64,000 bases of DNA from Inquilinus limosus (GTDB lineage Bacteria; Pseudomonadota; Alphaproteobacteria; DSM-16000; Inquilinaceae), in the NCBI RefSeq assembly GCF_002195995.1, contig NZ_NHON01000032.1, positions 8,604 through 72,603 on the forward strand, given 5' to 3'. The translations under genes were made by a program, and so were the position numbers. Positions 8,872 through 16,682 of the stretch are shown here, one piece after another. A model generated the notes under the pieces. It made no database searches. It saw nothing but the letters and a program-made list of their open reading frames with translations, and was not told the DNA's origin. The number at the start of each line of letters is the position of its first letter. Within the stretch, counting starts at the first letter, position 1.

Positions 8872-9756
8872 TCAGGCCTTCCGCGCCAGCAGGATGCCGG
8901 CCAGCACCAGGGCGCCGCCCAGCCCCTGCAGCGGGCCCAGCGGCTCGGCAAGGACGATCCAGGCCAGGGCGGCGGCCGCGACCGGCTGGATCAGCAGGGT
9001 GAGGGAGGAGAAGGCCGGCGGCAGCCAGGCCAGGGCGTAGGTGATCAGGCTCTGCCCGGCGACCTGCGAGACCCAGGACAGGCCCAGCAGCACGGCCCAG
9101 CCATACAGGGTCGAGGGCAGGAACACCGGCTCCATCAGCAGCGCCAGCGGCAGCGTCGCCGCGGCGGCGACGGCGCTGGTCCACAGCATGATGGTGGCGA
9201 CGGAGAAGCGGTCGCGCAGCCGGCCGACCGCCAGGATGTAGCCGCCGTAGAACACGGCGGCCAGCGCGGCCAGGCCGTCGCCGGCCAGGTGGCCGTCGCC
9301 GAAGCCGCCGCCCTTCAGTACCACCACGCCGGCGATGGCCACGGCCAGGCCGGCGGCGAAGATCGGGCGGATCGGCGTGCCGAACAGGGCGAAGGCGCCC
9401 AGGGTGACGAAGATCGGCGCCAGATTGGCCAAGAGAGTGGCGTTGGCGACCGAGGTGATGGTCAGCGCCCAGTGCCAGGCCACCAGGTCGGCGGCGATGA
9501 ACAGGCCGGGCAGGACCAGGGCGATGCAGTCGGCCAGGCTCCCCGGCCGCGCCGCCTCGCCGCGCGCCCGCTCCGCCCGGTACCACAGGAACAGGATCGG
9601 CAGCGCCAGGGCGGTGCGCCACACCGCCGTCGTCACCGGCCCGACCTCCGACAACCGCACGAAGATCGGCGAGCTGCCGATCGCCAGCCCGCCCAGAAGC
9701 AGGGCGGGCAGCGCCAAGCGCTGGGCGGGGGAGGGGGACAGGACGGCCTCGCTCAT
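8872..9756 (-). CDS. EamA/DMT-family transporter
   Basis: A 294-residue, ten-helix membrane protein of the drug/metabolite transporter superfamily with two EamA repeats. The first repeat contains GSSPIFVRLSEVGPVTTAVWR and the second GDGLAALAAVFYGGYILAVG, ending in the usual EPLGPLQGLGGALVLAGILL. The role is export of an amino acid or other small metabolite; the substrate is unknown. The ATG at 9756 gives a normal N-terminus, although the open frame continues about 100 codons upstream through the divergent intergenic region. It forms a two-gene unit with the ACT protein downstream. The divergent exported-protein gene starts 158 bases away. Confidence 0.87.
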   Translation of the reverse strand: MSEAVLSPSPAQRLALPALLLGGLAIGSSPIFVRLSEVGPVTTAVWRTALALPILFLWYRAERARGEAARPGSLADCIALVLPGLFIAADLVAWHWALTITSVANATLLANLAPIFVTLGAFALFGTPIRPIFAAGLAVAIAGVVVLKGGGFGDGHLAGDGLAALAAVFYGGYILAVGRLRDRFSVATIMLWTSAVAAAATLPLALLMEPVFLPSTLYGWAVLLGLSWVSQVAGQSLITYALAWLPPAFSSLTLLIQPVAAAALAWIVLAEPLGPLQGLGGALVLAGILLARKA

Positions 9757-9913
9757 GATGCGGCGGCTTAGTCCGCCTGGCCCTTCACCGGCCATGGCGG
9801 GGCGCGCAGGGGAGACCGGCGCGCCGCGCGGGCCGGCCGGGCGATGGCATGCCATCATCAAACCGTCACGGCGCGGCGGCAGGATGCGCCCGCCGCACAA
9901 TGGGGGATTCGCC

Positions 9914-10846
9914 ATGCATCGCTTCGCCGCCCCGGCCGCCGGGATCCTCCTGGCCGCCGCCACCGCAGCCACCGCTCTCGCGGCCGGTCCCGACATGCTG
10001 GGCCAGCGGATCGAGGGGCTGTCGCGCTCGACCCCTTGGCGGCTGGTCGAGACCATCCCGGTGCCGTTCCAGACCTATCATCCGCAGGGCTTCGCCCGCA
10101 CCGGCGACGCGCTGGTCTTCTCCTCGGTCGAGATCACCGTGCCGACCAAGCGCTACGACCAGCCCAGGGACGGCATGGACCGCGATGCCGGCCAGGGCAC
10201 CGGGCATCTGTTCAAGCTCGACGCCCAGGGCCGGCAGGTCGGCCATGCCACGATCGGCGAAGGCTCGATCTACCATCCCGGCGGCGTCGATTATGACGGG
10301 CGCTGGCTGTGGGTGCCGGTCGCCGAATACCGGCCGAACAGCCATTCGATCCTGTACCGGGTCGACCCGAAGACCCTGGAGGCGGTGGAGGTCGGCCGCG
10401 CCGACGACCACATCGGCGGGCTGGTGCACGACACCGATCACAACACGCTGCACGGCGTCAGCTGGGGCTCGCGCCGCTTCTACACCTGGCGCCTGGACGC
10501 CGAGGGCAAGGTCGACGCCTCGACGCCGCCGACCGTCACGCTGAACCCCGAGCATTATCTCGATTACCAGGACTGCGCCTATCTGCCGGTCGGCCGCGCC
10601 ATCTGCACCGGCATCACCGAGTTCCGCCGCACGCCGGATGCGCCGGTCTTCGGCCTGGGCGGGATCGAGATCGTCGACCTCGCCGCCGGCCGGCCGACCT
10701 TCCAGGTGCCGGTGCTGCTGTGGACCGAGGACGGCACTGCCATGACCCGCAACCCGGTGCTGGTCGAGGCGACGCAGGAGGGGCTGCGGCTGACCGCGAT
10801 GCCGGAGGACGGCCAATCGCGGATCTTCGTCTACGAAACGCCCTGA
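9914..10846 (+). CDS. Exported protein of unknown function (possibly DUF6454)
   Basis: The 310-residue product starts with a signal peptide (AAPAAGILLAAATAATALAA) and then a domain with the repeated Trp/Gly-rich strands of a beta-propeller, for example HATIGEGSIYHPGGVDYDG, DDHIGGLVHDTDHNTLHGV and the strand WGSRRFYTWRLDAEG. It looks like a secreted protein of the type annotated DUF6454, but I am not certain of the family. No catalytic motif is recognisable. The ATG at 9914 begins the signal sequence; the frame is open upstream only by chance. The stop TGA merges with the first bases of a 145-nt palindromic repeat. Confidence 0.7.
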   Translation: MHRFAAPAAGILLAAATAATALAAGPDMLGQRIEGLSRSTPWRLVETIPVPFQTYHPQGFARTGDALVFSSVEITVPTKRYDQPRDGMDRDAGQGTGHLFKLDAQGRQVGHATIGEGSIYHPGGVDYDGRWLWVPVAEYRPNSHSILYRVDPKTLEAVEVGRADDHIGGLVHDTDHNTLHGVSWGSRRFYTWRLDAEGKVDASTPPTVTLNPEHYLDYQDCAYLPVGRAICTGITEFRRTPDAPVFGLGGIEIVDLAAGRPTFQVPVLLWTEDGTAMTRNPVLVEATQEGLRLTAMPEDGQSRIFVYETP

Positions 10847-10990
10847 GACCGTCCGTAAATGCTACTGGCGCGGCCGTCTGACGGCGGCTTCTGCGCTTCC
10901 GGTGCTCACGGACTATAACGTCCGCTGCGCTCCGGTTCTCGAAGCCGCCGCCGGCCGACTCACGCCAGCGCATTTCCAAACGGTCTCTGA
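10844..10990. repeat. Roughly 145-nt structured palindromic repeat, copy B
   Basis: Runs from TGAGACCGTCCGTAAATG to CATTTCCAAACGGTCTCTGA, in the opposite orientation to copy A. The apical stem is GCGGAC/GTCCGT when read on the minus strand. It begins in the stop codon of the upstream gene and precedes the alpha/beta hydrolase gene by about 100 bases. Confidence 0.93.
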
Positions 10991-11090
10991 ACTTTTTTCA
11001 GGGCCGATGTCGGGGCCGCCCGGGCGGCGGCGTCCTTGGGCCATCGCATCACGGCGGACAGCGATCCGCCAGCCAGGGATGGAGCCCGAC

Positions 11091-11981
11091 ATGCTGAAGA
11101 CGATCCTGTCCGGTGTTCTCGCGATGGCGGCGCTGGCCGCCGCGCCCGCCGCCCGCGCCCAGGACGCGGCCATCCGCAGCGGCCATGCCGAGGCCGGCGG
11201 CATCAGCTACTACTACGAGGTCCAGGGCCAGGGAGAGCCGCTGCTGCTGCTGCATGGCGGCCTCGGCTCGATCGACATGTTCCGGCCGCTGCTGCCGGCG
11301 CTGGCGGCGAAGCGCCAGGTCATCGCCGTCGACCTGCAGGGCCATGGCCGCACGCCGCTGGGCGACCGGCCGATCGACCTGGTGGCGATGGGCGCAGACA
11401 TGGCGTCGGTGCTGCGGCAGATCGGCATCGGGAAGGCCGACGTGCTGGGCTACTCGCTGGGCGGCGGCGTCGCCTTCCAGCTGGCGGTGCAGCATCCGGA
11501 GATGGTGCGCCGCCTGGCCCTGGTCTCGGCCGGCTACGCCCAGGACGGCTTCTATCCGGAGATGCTGCCGCAGCAGGCCGCGGTCGGCGCCGGCATGGCC
11601 GAGATGATGAAGAACACGCCGATGTACACCTCCTATGTCGCGGTGGCGCCGAAGCCGGAGGACTTCCCGCGGCTGCTCGACGCCATGGGCGCGCTGATGC
11701 GCAAGCCCTATGACTTCTCCGCGGATGTGCCGAAGCTGACCATGCCAGTGATGCTGGTCTTCGGCGACAGCGACATGTACCGGCCGGAGCATGTGGTGAA
11801 GTTCTACCAGCTGCTCGGCGGCGGGCTGCGCGACGCCGGCTGGCAGCGCGAGCACATGTCGAAGAACCGCCTGGCGATCCTGCCCGGCGTCACCCATTAC
11901 GACATCTTCCTGTCGCCGCAGCTGCCGGCGACGGTGATGCCCTTCCTGAATGGCGAGAGCAGCAGCACCGACTGGAAGTGA
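11091..11981 (+). CDS. Exported alpha/beta-hydrolase
   Basis: A 296-residue alpha/beta-hydrolase with an N-terminal signal peptide (ILSGVLAMAALAAAPAARAQ). The oxyanion segment LLLLHGGLGS, nucleophile elbow GYSLGGG (Ser), acid region VFGDSDMYRPEH and catalytic histidine near PGVTHYDIF are present in the usual order, so it should be an active periplasmic or secreted esterase-like enzyme of unknown substrate. ATG 11091 is chosen because GGAG lies six bases upstream; an ATG at 11079 in frame overlaps that site. The gene is followed by a convergent SDR gene with a 90-nt palindrome between them. Confidence 0.88.
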   Translation: MLKTILSGVLAMAALAAAPAARAQDAAIRSGHAEAGGISYYYEVQGQGEPLLLLHGGLGSIDMFRPLLPALAAKRQVIAVDLQGHGRTPLGDRPIDLVAMGADMASVLRQIGIGKADVLGYSLGGGVAFQLAVQHPEMVRRLALVSAGYAQDGFYPEMLPQQAAVGAGMAEMMKNTPMYTSYVAVAPKPEDFPRLLDAMGALMRKPYDFSADVPKLTMPVMLVFGDSDMYRPEHVVKFYQLLGGGLRDAGWQREHMSKNRLAILPGVTHYDIFLSPQLPATVMPFLNGESSSTDWK

Positions 11982-12031
11982 CGGGAGCGTTGCCTCTCCC
12001 GCTTGCGAGACCTTTTCAGACTTCCCGGAAC

Positions 12032-12119
12032 CGTCATTGCGAGCGTAGCGAAGCAATCCATGCAGCCGCTCTTGCGGACCGATGGATTGCTTCGTCGGCT
12101 TCGCCGCCTCGCAATGACG
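12032..12119. repeat. Roughly 90-nt palindromic repeat, CGTCATTGCGAG subtype
   Basis: CGTCATTGCGAGCGTAGCG at one end pairs with CGCCTCGCAATGACG at the other; AAGCAATCCA pairs with TGGATTGCTT. The centre is diverged from the other copies (ATGCAGCCGCTCTTGCGG in place of GGGGCC...). It lies between the convergent hydrolase and SDR genes. Confidence 0.9.
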
Positions 12120-12154
12120 GTGAGGGATGGTGTGCGAGTGTCCTGGCTCAGGCC

Positions 12155-12946
12155 TCACGGCATGTACTGGCCGCCGTTGATCTCGATCATCTGGCCGGTG
12201 ACGTAGCCGCCGGCGGCCTCGGAGGCGAGGTAGAGGAAGGCGGCGGCGCACTCCTCGGAGGTCCCCAGCCGGTTCATCGGGATGGTCGCCTGCATCGCCG
12301 CCAGCTGCTCCGCGGTCGAGAAGCGCTCGTGGAACGGGGTGGTGATGACGCCGGGGGAGATCGCGTTGACCCGGATGCTGTCCTTCGCCAGCTCCTTGGC
12401 CCAGCCGCGGGTGGCGACGGCGACGAAGCCCTTGGCCGCGGCGTAGATCACCGAGCCCGGGCCACCACCGTGGCGCGCCGCGATCGAGCTGAGATTGATG
12501 ATCGATCCGCCGCCGCCCTGCTTGCGCATCTGCACCGCGCCCTCGCGCATGAAGCGGACGACGTGGCGGACATTGACGTCCAGCACCGCGTCGACGAACT
12601 CGTCGGTGTATTCCGCGACCGGGGTGCGCTTGACCAGCGCGCCGGCATTGTTGACCAGCACGTCCAGCCGGCCGAAGGCGGCGACGGTCTGCTCGATCAG
12701 AAGCTGCGCCGTCTCGGGCTTGGTCACGTCGCCCGGGGCCAGGATCGCCTCGCCGCCGGCGGCCTTGATATCGGCGACCACCGCCTCCGCCGCCTCGCGG
12801 CTGGAATTGTAGTTCACCGCCACCCTGGCCTTGTTCTGGCCGAAGGCGCGTGCGGCGGCGGCGCCGATGCCGGTGCTGGCACCGGTGATCAGGACGGCCT
12901 TGCCGGCGAGATCCGGGAAGACGGGCAGGGCGGAAAGGGTGGTCAT
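12155..12946 (-). CDS. SDR-family NAD(P)-dependent oxidoreductase
   Basis: The 263-residue product is a classical short-chain dehydrogenase/reductase. It has TGASTGIG (cofactor loop, about residues 21-28), NNAG, the catalytic serine in INLSSIAARHGG and YAAAKG, in which Tyr-x(3)-Lys is intact. The C-terminus AGGYVTGQMIEINGGQYMP is typical of the FabG-like branch. N-terminal residues NYNSS after the second strand suggest NADPH preference. The substrate is unknown. A GAGGTGACATC leader precedes the ATG. No same-strand partner lies close, so it is probably monocistronic. Confidence 0.9.
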   Translation of the reverse strand: MTTLSALPVFPDLAGKAVLITGASTGIGAAAARAFGQNKARVAVNYNSSREAAEAVVADIKAAGGEAILAPGDVTKPETAQLLIEQTVAAFGRLDVLVNNAGALVKRTPVAEYTDEFVDAVLDVNVRHVVRFMREGAVQMRKQGGGGSIINLSSIAARHGGGPGSVIYAAAKGFVAVATRGWAKELAKDSIRVNAISPGVITTPFHERFSTAEQLAAMQATIPMNRLGTSEECAAAFLYLASEAAGGYVTGQMIEINGGQYMP

Positions 12947-13074
12947 GATGTCACCTCGGCTGGCGTGACGGGTTGGTCGCCTCAGTCATATCATGTCTGA
13001 CAATTCTGGCGAGCGCACCCTGGCGTTGCGTCGCGCTCTCCACAGCCTCGCGGCGCCCTGCTAGGGTCTCGGCG

Positions 13075-13863
13075 ATGATGCTCCTCGGACCCGACGACCC
13101 GCCGCCCTTCGAGCTGGTGAACCCCGACGGCAAGGCCTGCGCCCTGCTGGTCGCCGACCATGCCGGCCGCGCCTTCCCGAAATCCCTCGGCACGCTCGGC
13201 GTCGATCCCGGGGCGCTCGACCGCCATGTCGCCTACGATATCGGCATCGAGGCGTTCTCCCGCCGGCTGGCCGAGCGGCTGGACGCGACGCTGCTGCTGC
13301 ACCGCTATTCGCGGCTGATCCTCGACCCCAACCGGCAGCTCGACGACCCGACCTCGATCTGCGCCATCAGCGACGGCGCGATCGTGCCCGGCAACGCCAG
13401 GTTGACGCCCGAGGACGAGGCGGCGCGGGCCGACGCCTTCTTCCTCCCCTATCACGACGCCATCGCCGCGCAGCTGGACCGGATCGCCGCGCGCTGCCCG
13501 GCCCCGGCCCTCTTGTCGCTGCACAGCTTCACGCCGGTGATGCGCGGCTTCGCCCGGCCCTGGCAGGTCGGGGTGCTGTGGCGCGACGACGGCCGCATCC
13601 CGCTGCCGCTGATGGAGGCACTGCGCCGCGACCCGGAGATCACGGTCGGCGACAACCAGCCCTATTCCGGCCGCAACGAGCACGGCTACACCATCCATCA
13701 CCACGCCGAGCCGCGCGGCCTGCCGCATGTGCTGATCGAGATGCGGCAGGATTTGATCGCCGCCGATGCGGCGGCCGCGGCCTGGGCCGACCGGATGGCC
13801 GAGATCTTCGCCCCGATCCTGGCCGACCCGGCCCTGTACCAGCCCCTGCAGGCCGTCGCATGA
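13075..13863 (+). CDS. N-formylglutamate amidohydrolase family protein
   Basis: This 262-residue protein belongs to the N-formylglutamate amidohydrolase (HutG-like) family. It shows VADHAGRAFP near the N-terminus, HRYSRLILDPNR in the middle and LLSLHSFTPVMRG, with the conserved His and Asp residues expected to bind zinc. C-terminally GYTIHHHAEPRGLPHVLIE matches the family. No histidine-degradation genes are near, so the substrate may differ. The start is one of two adjacent ATGs (13075 or 13078). Its stop overlaps the ATG of the next gene by the ATGA arrangement, implying translational coupling with the carboxylate-amine ligase. Confidence 0.9.
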   Translation: MMLLGPDDPPPFELVNPDGKACALLVADHAGRAFPKSLGTLGVDPGALDRHVAYDIGIEAFSRRLAERLDATLLLHRYSRLILDPNRQLDDPTSICAISDGAIVPGNARLTPEDEAARADAFFLPYHDAIAAQLDRIAARCPAPALLSLHSFTPVMRGFARPWQVGVLWRDDGRIPLPLMEALRRDPEITVGDNQPYSGRNEHGYTIHHHAEPRGLPHVLIEMRQDLIAADAAAAAWADRMAEIFAPILADPALYQPLQAVA

Positions 13864-15002
13864 CCGAACCCGCCCTCACCCTCGGCATCGAGGAGGAGTA
13901 CCTGCTGGTCGACCCGGTCAGCCGCGACCTGGTGCCCGACCCGCCGCCGGAGCTGGTGGAGGCGCTGGAGAACCGGCACGAGGGCGCCGTCGCCCGCGAA
14001 TTCTTCCGCTGCCAGGTCGAGGTCGGCACCCCGGTGTGCCGCAGCATCGCCGAGGCGCGGACCGAGCTGACCCGGCTGCGCCGCTCGGTGGTGGAGGAGG
14101 CGGAGCGGCACGGCCTGGCGCTGATCGCGGCCTCGACCCACCCCTTCGGCACCTGGCGGCCGCAGAAGCACACCGACCGCAGCCGCTACGACCAGCTGGC
14201 GCGCGACCTCGGCGTGCCGGTGCGGCGCCTGCTGATCTGCGGCACCCATGTCCATGCCGGGATCGAGGACCCGAATCTGCGCATCGACCTGATGCGGCAG
14301 ATCCGGTACTTCCTGCCGCATCTGCTGTCGCTGACCACCTCCTCGCCATTCTGGCAGGGCACCGACACCAAGCTGAAATCCTACCGCCTGGCCGTGTTCT
14401 CGGAGCTGCCGCGCACCGGCATGCCGGAGGAGTTCCAGAGCTATGGCGAATACGAGGCGGCGCTGGCGGCGCTGGTCCAGGCCGGGGTGATCGAGGACGG
14501 CAGCAAGATCTGGTGGGACATCCGCCCCTCCGCCCGCTTCCCGACGCTGGAGATGCGGGTCACCGATGTCTGCACCCGGGTCGAGGACGGGCTGACGGTC
14601 GCCGCCCTCTACCAGTGCCTGCTGCGCATGCTGTGGCGCCTGCGCGCCCAGAACATCGCCTGGCGCCGCTACCGCAGCGTGCTGATCGAGGAGAATCGCT
14701 GGCGCGCCATGCGCTACGGCTTCGAGGAAGGGCTGATCGACTGGGGCAAGGGCAAGCTGGTGCCCTATGCCGAGCTGCTGGAGGAGGTGCTGGTGATGGT
14801 GGCGGAGGATGCGGCGGCGCTGGGCTGCGAGGCCGAGATCGCCAACGCGCGCACCATCCTGGCCCGCGGCACCTCCGCCCACCGCCAGCTCGCGGCCTAT
14901 TACGAGGCCCTGGCCGGCGGCGCTGACGAGGCCGAGGCGCTGCGCCGCGTGGTCGACCGGCTGATCCTGGAGACCAAGGAGGGGCTGGAGGCAGCGGCCT
15001 GA
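13860..15002 (+). CDS. YbdK-type carboxylate-amine ligase (GCS2 family)
   Basis: A 380-residue member of the glutamate-cysteine ligase 2 family, like E. coli YbdK, which has weak gamma-glutamylcysteine ligase activity. Visible motifs are LGIEEEYLLVDP at the start, FFRCQVEVGTPVC, ASTHPFGTW, ICGTHVHAGI and WWDIRPSARFPTLEMRVTD. It is predicted to form an amide from a carboxylate and an amine with ATP; the real substrates are not known. Pairing with a deformylase/amidase-type hydrolase through an ATGA overlap suggests the two act on the same N-acyl-amino-acid-like compound, which is inference. It is full length. Confidence 0.9.
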   Translation: MTEPALTLGIEEEYLLVDPVSRDLVPDPPPELVEALENRHEGAVAREFFRCQVEVGTPVCRSIAEARTELTRLRRSVVEEAERHGLALIAASTHPFGTWRPQKHTDRSRYDQLARDLGVPVRRLLICGTHVHAGIEDPNLRIDLMRQIRYFLPHLLSLTTSSPFWQGTDTKLKSYRLAVFSELPRTGMPEEFQSYGEYEAALAALVQAGVIEDGSKIWWDIRPSARFPTLEMRVTDVCTRVEDGLTVAALYQCLLRMLWRLRAQNIAWRRYRSVLIEENRWRAMRYGFEEGLIDWGKGKLVPYAELLEEVLVMVAEDAAALGCEAEIANARTILARGTSAHRQLAAYYEALAGGADEAEALRRVVDRLILETKEGLEAAA

Positions 15003-15040
15003 CGCCCTACATCTGAATTCCGGAACCCGTGGACACAGTC

Positions 15041-15343
15041 ATGACCGAGATCGACGCTAAGACCCGCACCGAGCTGGAGGCCGCCGCCTTCCGCACCCTG
15101 GTCGAGCATCTGCGCCAGCGCACCGACGTGCAGAACATCGACCTGATGAACCTGGCCGGCTTCTGCCGCAACTGCCTGTCGCGCTGGTACCGCGAGGCGG
15201 CGGAGCAGCGGGGCATTCCGTTGCCGGACGCCGAGGCACGCGAGATCGTCTATGGCGAGCCGTATGAGAGCTGGAAGGCCAGGCACCAGAAGGACGCCTC
15301 GGCCGGCCAGAAGCAGGCGTTCGACGCGGCGAACAAGCACTGA
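15041..15343 (+). CDS. DUF1244 family protein
   Basis: A 100-residue protein of the DUF1244 family, recognised from FRTLVEHLRQRTDVQNIDLM, NLAGFCRNCLSRWYREAA and the segment ARE IVYGEPYESWKA. The CRNC pair is conserved in the family and could hold a metal or thiol chemistry, but no function is established. An in-frame GTG at 15029 is possible; ATG 15041 is closer to the family start. The gene follows the ligase by 38 bases and precedes gapR, a linkage common in alphaproteobacteria. Confidence 0.9.
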   Translation: MTEIDAKTRTELEAAAFRTLVEHLRQRTDVQNIDLMNLAGFCRNCLSRWYREAAEQRGIPLPDAEAREIVYGEPYESWKARHQKDASAGQKQAFDAANKH

Positions 15344-15377
15344 GGGGCGGCGTCTCTCGTCGGCGGTCCCACCACCT

Positions 15378-15467
15378 CGTCATGGCGAGGAGCGTAGCGA
15401 CGTGGCCATCCAGGGGCCGGTGCGAGCGGCCCTGGATGGCCACGCCCCTTCGGGGCTCGCCATGACG
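15378..15467. repeat. Roughly 90-nt palindromic repeat, CGTCATGGCGAG subtype
   Basis: Same subtype as the element at 6149: CGTCATGGCGAGGAGCG and GGGGCTCGCCATGACG ends with GTGGCCATCCAGGG / CCCTGGATGGCCAC arms. It lies between the DUF1244 gene and gapR, separating two genes transcribed in the same direction. Confidence 0.9.
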
Positions 15468-15612
15468 ATTGGGGAAGGCGAATCGGGCCGACCAAACGTG
15501 ACTCCCATCACCCGGACCCCCGCGCCGGCGCTGGGCCGGGACAGGCCGCTTGCCGGGCCGGCCCGGCCGCTTTATGGTCCCGCGCCCTGAAAGACCCTGT
15601 TGAGGACCTGCC

Positions 15613-15861
15613 ATGTCGGATGTCGGTGGTATCGCCGCGGATCGCCTGAAGTCGTTCATCGAGCGCATCGAGCGGCTCGAGGAGGAGAAGGCGGGGATCG
15701 CGGGCGACATCAAGGATGTCTATGCCGAGGCCAAGGGCACCGGCTTCGACGCCAAGATCATCCGCCAGATCATCCGCCTGCGGAAGATGGAGCAGGATGA
15801 CCGGCGCGAGCAGGAAGAGCTGCTCGACCTCTACAAGCAGGCCCTCGGGATGCTGGAATAA
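15613..15861 (+). CDS. gapR: GapR-family DNA-binding protein (DUF2312)
   Basis: The 82-residue product matches GapR, the nucleoid-associated protein of alphaproteobacteria that clamps overtwisted DNA and helps topoisomerases during replication. The helical DNA-binding core is visible as [39 protein letters not shown] and [19 protein letters not shown]. Nearly the whole protein is amphipathic helix and can form the known coiled-coil tetramer. It is a few residues shorter than Caulobacter GapR, at the N-terminus. Its position beside DUF1244 is conserved in the class. This gene is the strongest single taxonomic marker here. Confidence 0.94.
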   Translation: MSDVGGIAADRLKSFIERIERLEEEKAGIAGDIKDVYAEAKGTGFDAKIIRQIIRLRKMEQDDRREQEELLDLYKQALGMLE

Positions 15862-15899
15862 GAGACCCCTCCGGTCTCCGGCCGGGCGGAGCATCGATC

Positions 15900-16439
15900 A
15901 TGCGACTCGAGACTCCCCGGCTGATCCTGCGTCCCTGGGAGGACCGCGACCGCGCGGGCTTCGCCGCGATCAACGCCGATCCGGAGGTCCGCCGCTACTA
16001 CTATCCGAGCGTGCTGACGCCGGCCGAGACCGGCGCCGTGATCGACGAGGCGGCGGCCGCGCTGGCACAGGACGGCTTCGGCTTCGTCGCGGTCGAGCGC
16101 AAGGAAGACGGCGCGCTGGTCGGCGGCGCCGGGCTGTCGCGCCCGGGCCCCGAGGTGCCGGGGCATCATCCGGCCGAGATCGGCTGGATCCTGGGCCGCG
16201 CCTTCTGGCGCCAGGGCTATGCCACCGAGATCGGGCTGGCCTGCCTCGACGCCGCCTGGACCCGGTTCGGCCTGCCGGCGGTGATCGGCTACACCTCCGC
16301 CATCAACACCCCGTCGCGCCGCGCCATGGAGCGGCTGGGCCTGGCCCATGTCGCCGGCGGCGATTTCGAGGACGTCACCGTGCCGCCGGGCGACACGCTG
16401 CGGCCGCATGTGCTGTACCGGATCGCCCGGCCGGGGTAG
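15900..16439 (+). CDS. GNAT N-acetyltransferase (RimJ/RimL-like)
   Basis: A 179-residue GNAT enzyme of the RimJ/RimL type: ETPRLILRPWEDRDRAGFA at the start, then GWILGRAFWRQGYATEIG, where the WRQGYAT loop binds acetyl-CoA pyrophosphate. NTPSRRAMERLGL is the usual helix before the last strands. The acceptor could be a protein N-terminus or a small amine; nothing in the context decides. It starts 38 bases after gapR and may be read through from it. Confidence 0.88.
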   Translation: MRLETPRLILRPWEDRDRAGFAAINADPEVRRYYYPSVLTPAETGAVIDEAAAALAQDGFGFVAVERKEDGALVGGAGLSRPGPEVPGHHPAEIGWILGRAFWRQGYATEIGLACLDAAWTRFGLPAVIGYTSAINTPSRRAMERLGLAHVAGGDFEDVTVPPGDTLRPHVLYRIARPG

Positions 16440-16626
16440 GGGCACGGGCCTCCAGGAGAGGAGGAGACGGCGCAGGCCGGCCTGGAACTCGCGCACGTCC
16501 CGCCCCACGCGCTCGCGCAGCAGCCGATCACCGGCATGATCCGTCGCCATAGCCGACGGGGTTGATGGCGTTCGACCTCATCTCCGTCGGCCCGTTGGTG
16601 CCGCCGGCCGCGGAGCCGCAAAGCGG

Positions 16627-16677
16627 TTGCTCTTTCGACCGGTTGGATATAACAAGAATAAACTTGCAAAAAAGAGC
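16627..16677 (+). promoter_or_regulatory. AT-rich promoter region with inverted repeats upstream of an MFS gene
   Basis: TTGCTC at 16627 and TATAAC at 16648 resemble sigma-70 boxes, though with a short 15-base spacer. The stretch contains the inverted repeat GCTCTTT (16629-16635) / AAAGAGC (16671-16677) and the smaller CAAG-N6-CTTG at 16653-16666. A repressor site controlling the exporter is plausible, but no adjacent regulator gene exists. Confidence 0.35.
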
Positions 16678-16682
16678 GGGTC

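Noticed and set aside
10902-11090. N-terminal extension of the alpha/beta-hydrolase frame upstream of 11091.
   Set aside because: The frame runs into repeat copy B and would precede the signal peptide; the GGAG site favours 11091.
16440-16682. A short minus-strand frame (about 16434-16550) as a gene remnant.
   Set aside because: It has no recognisable family and is not separated by good start signals; the region reads as a promoter stretch.
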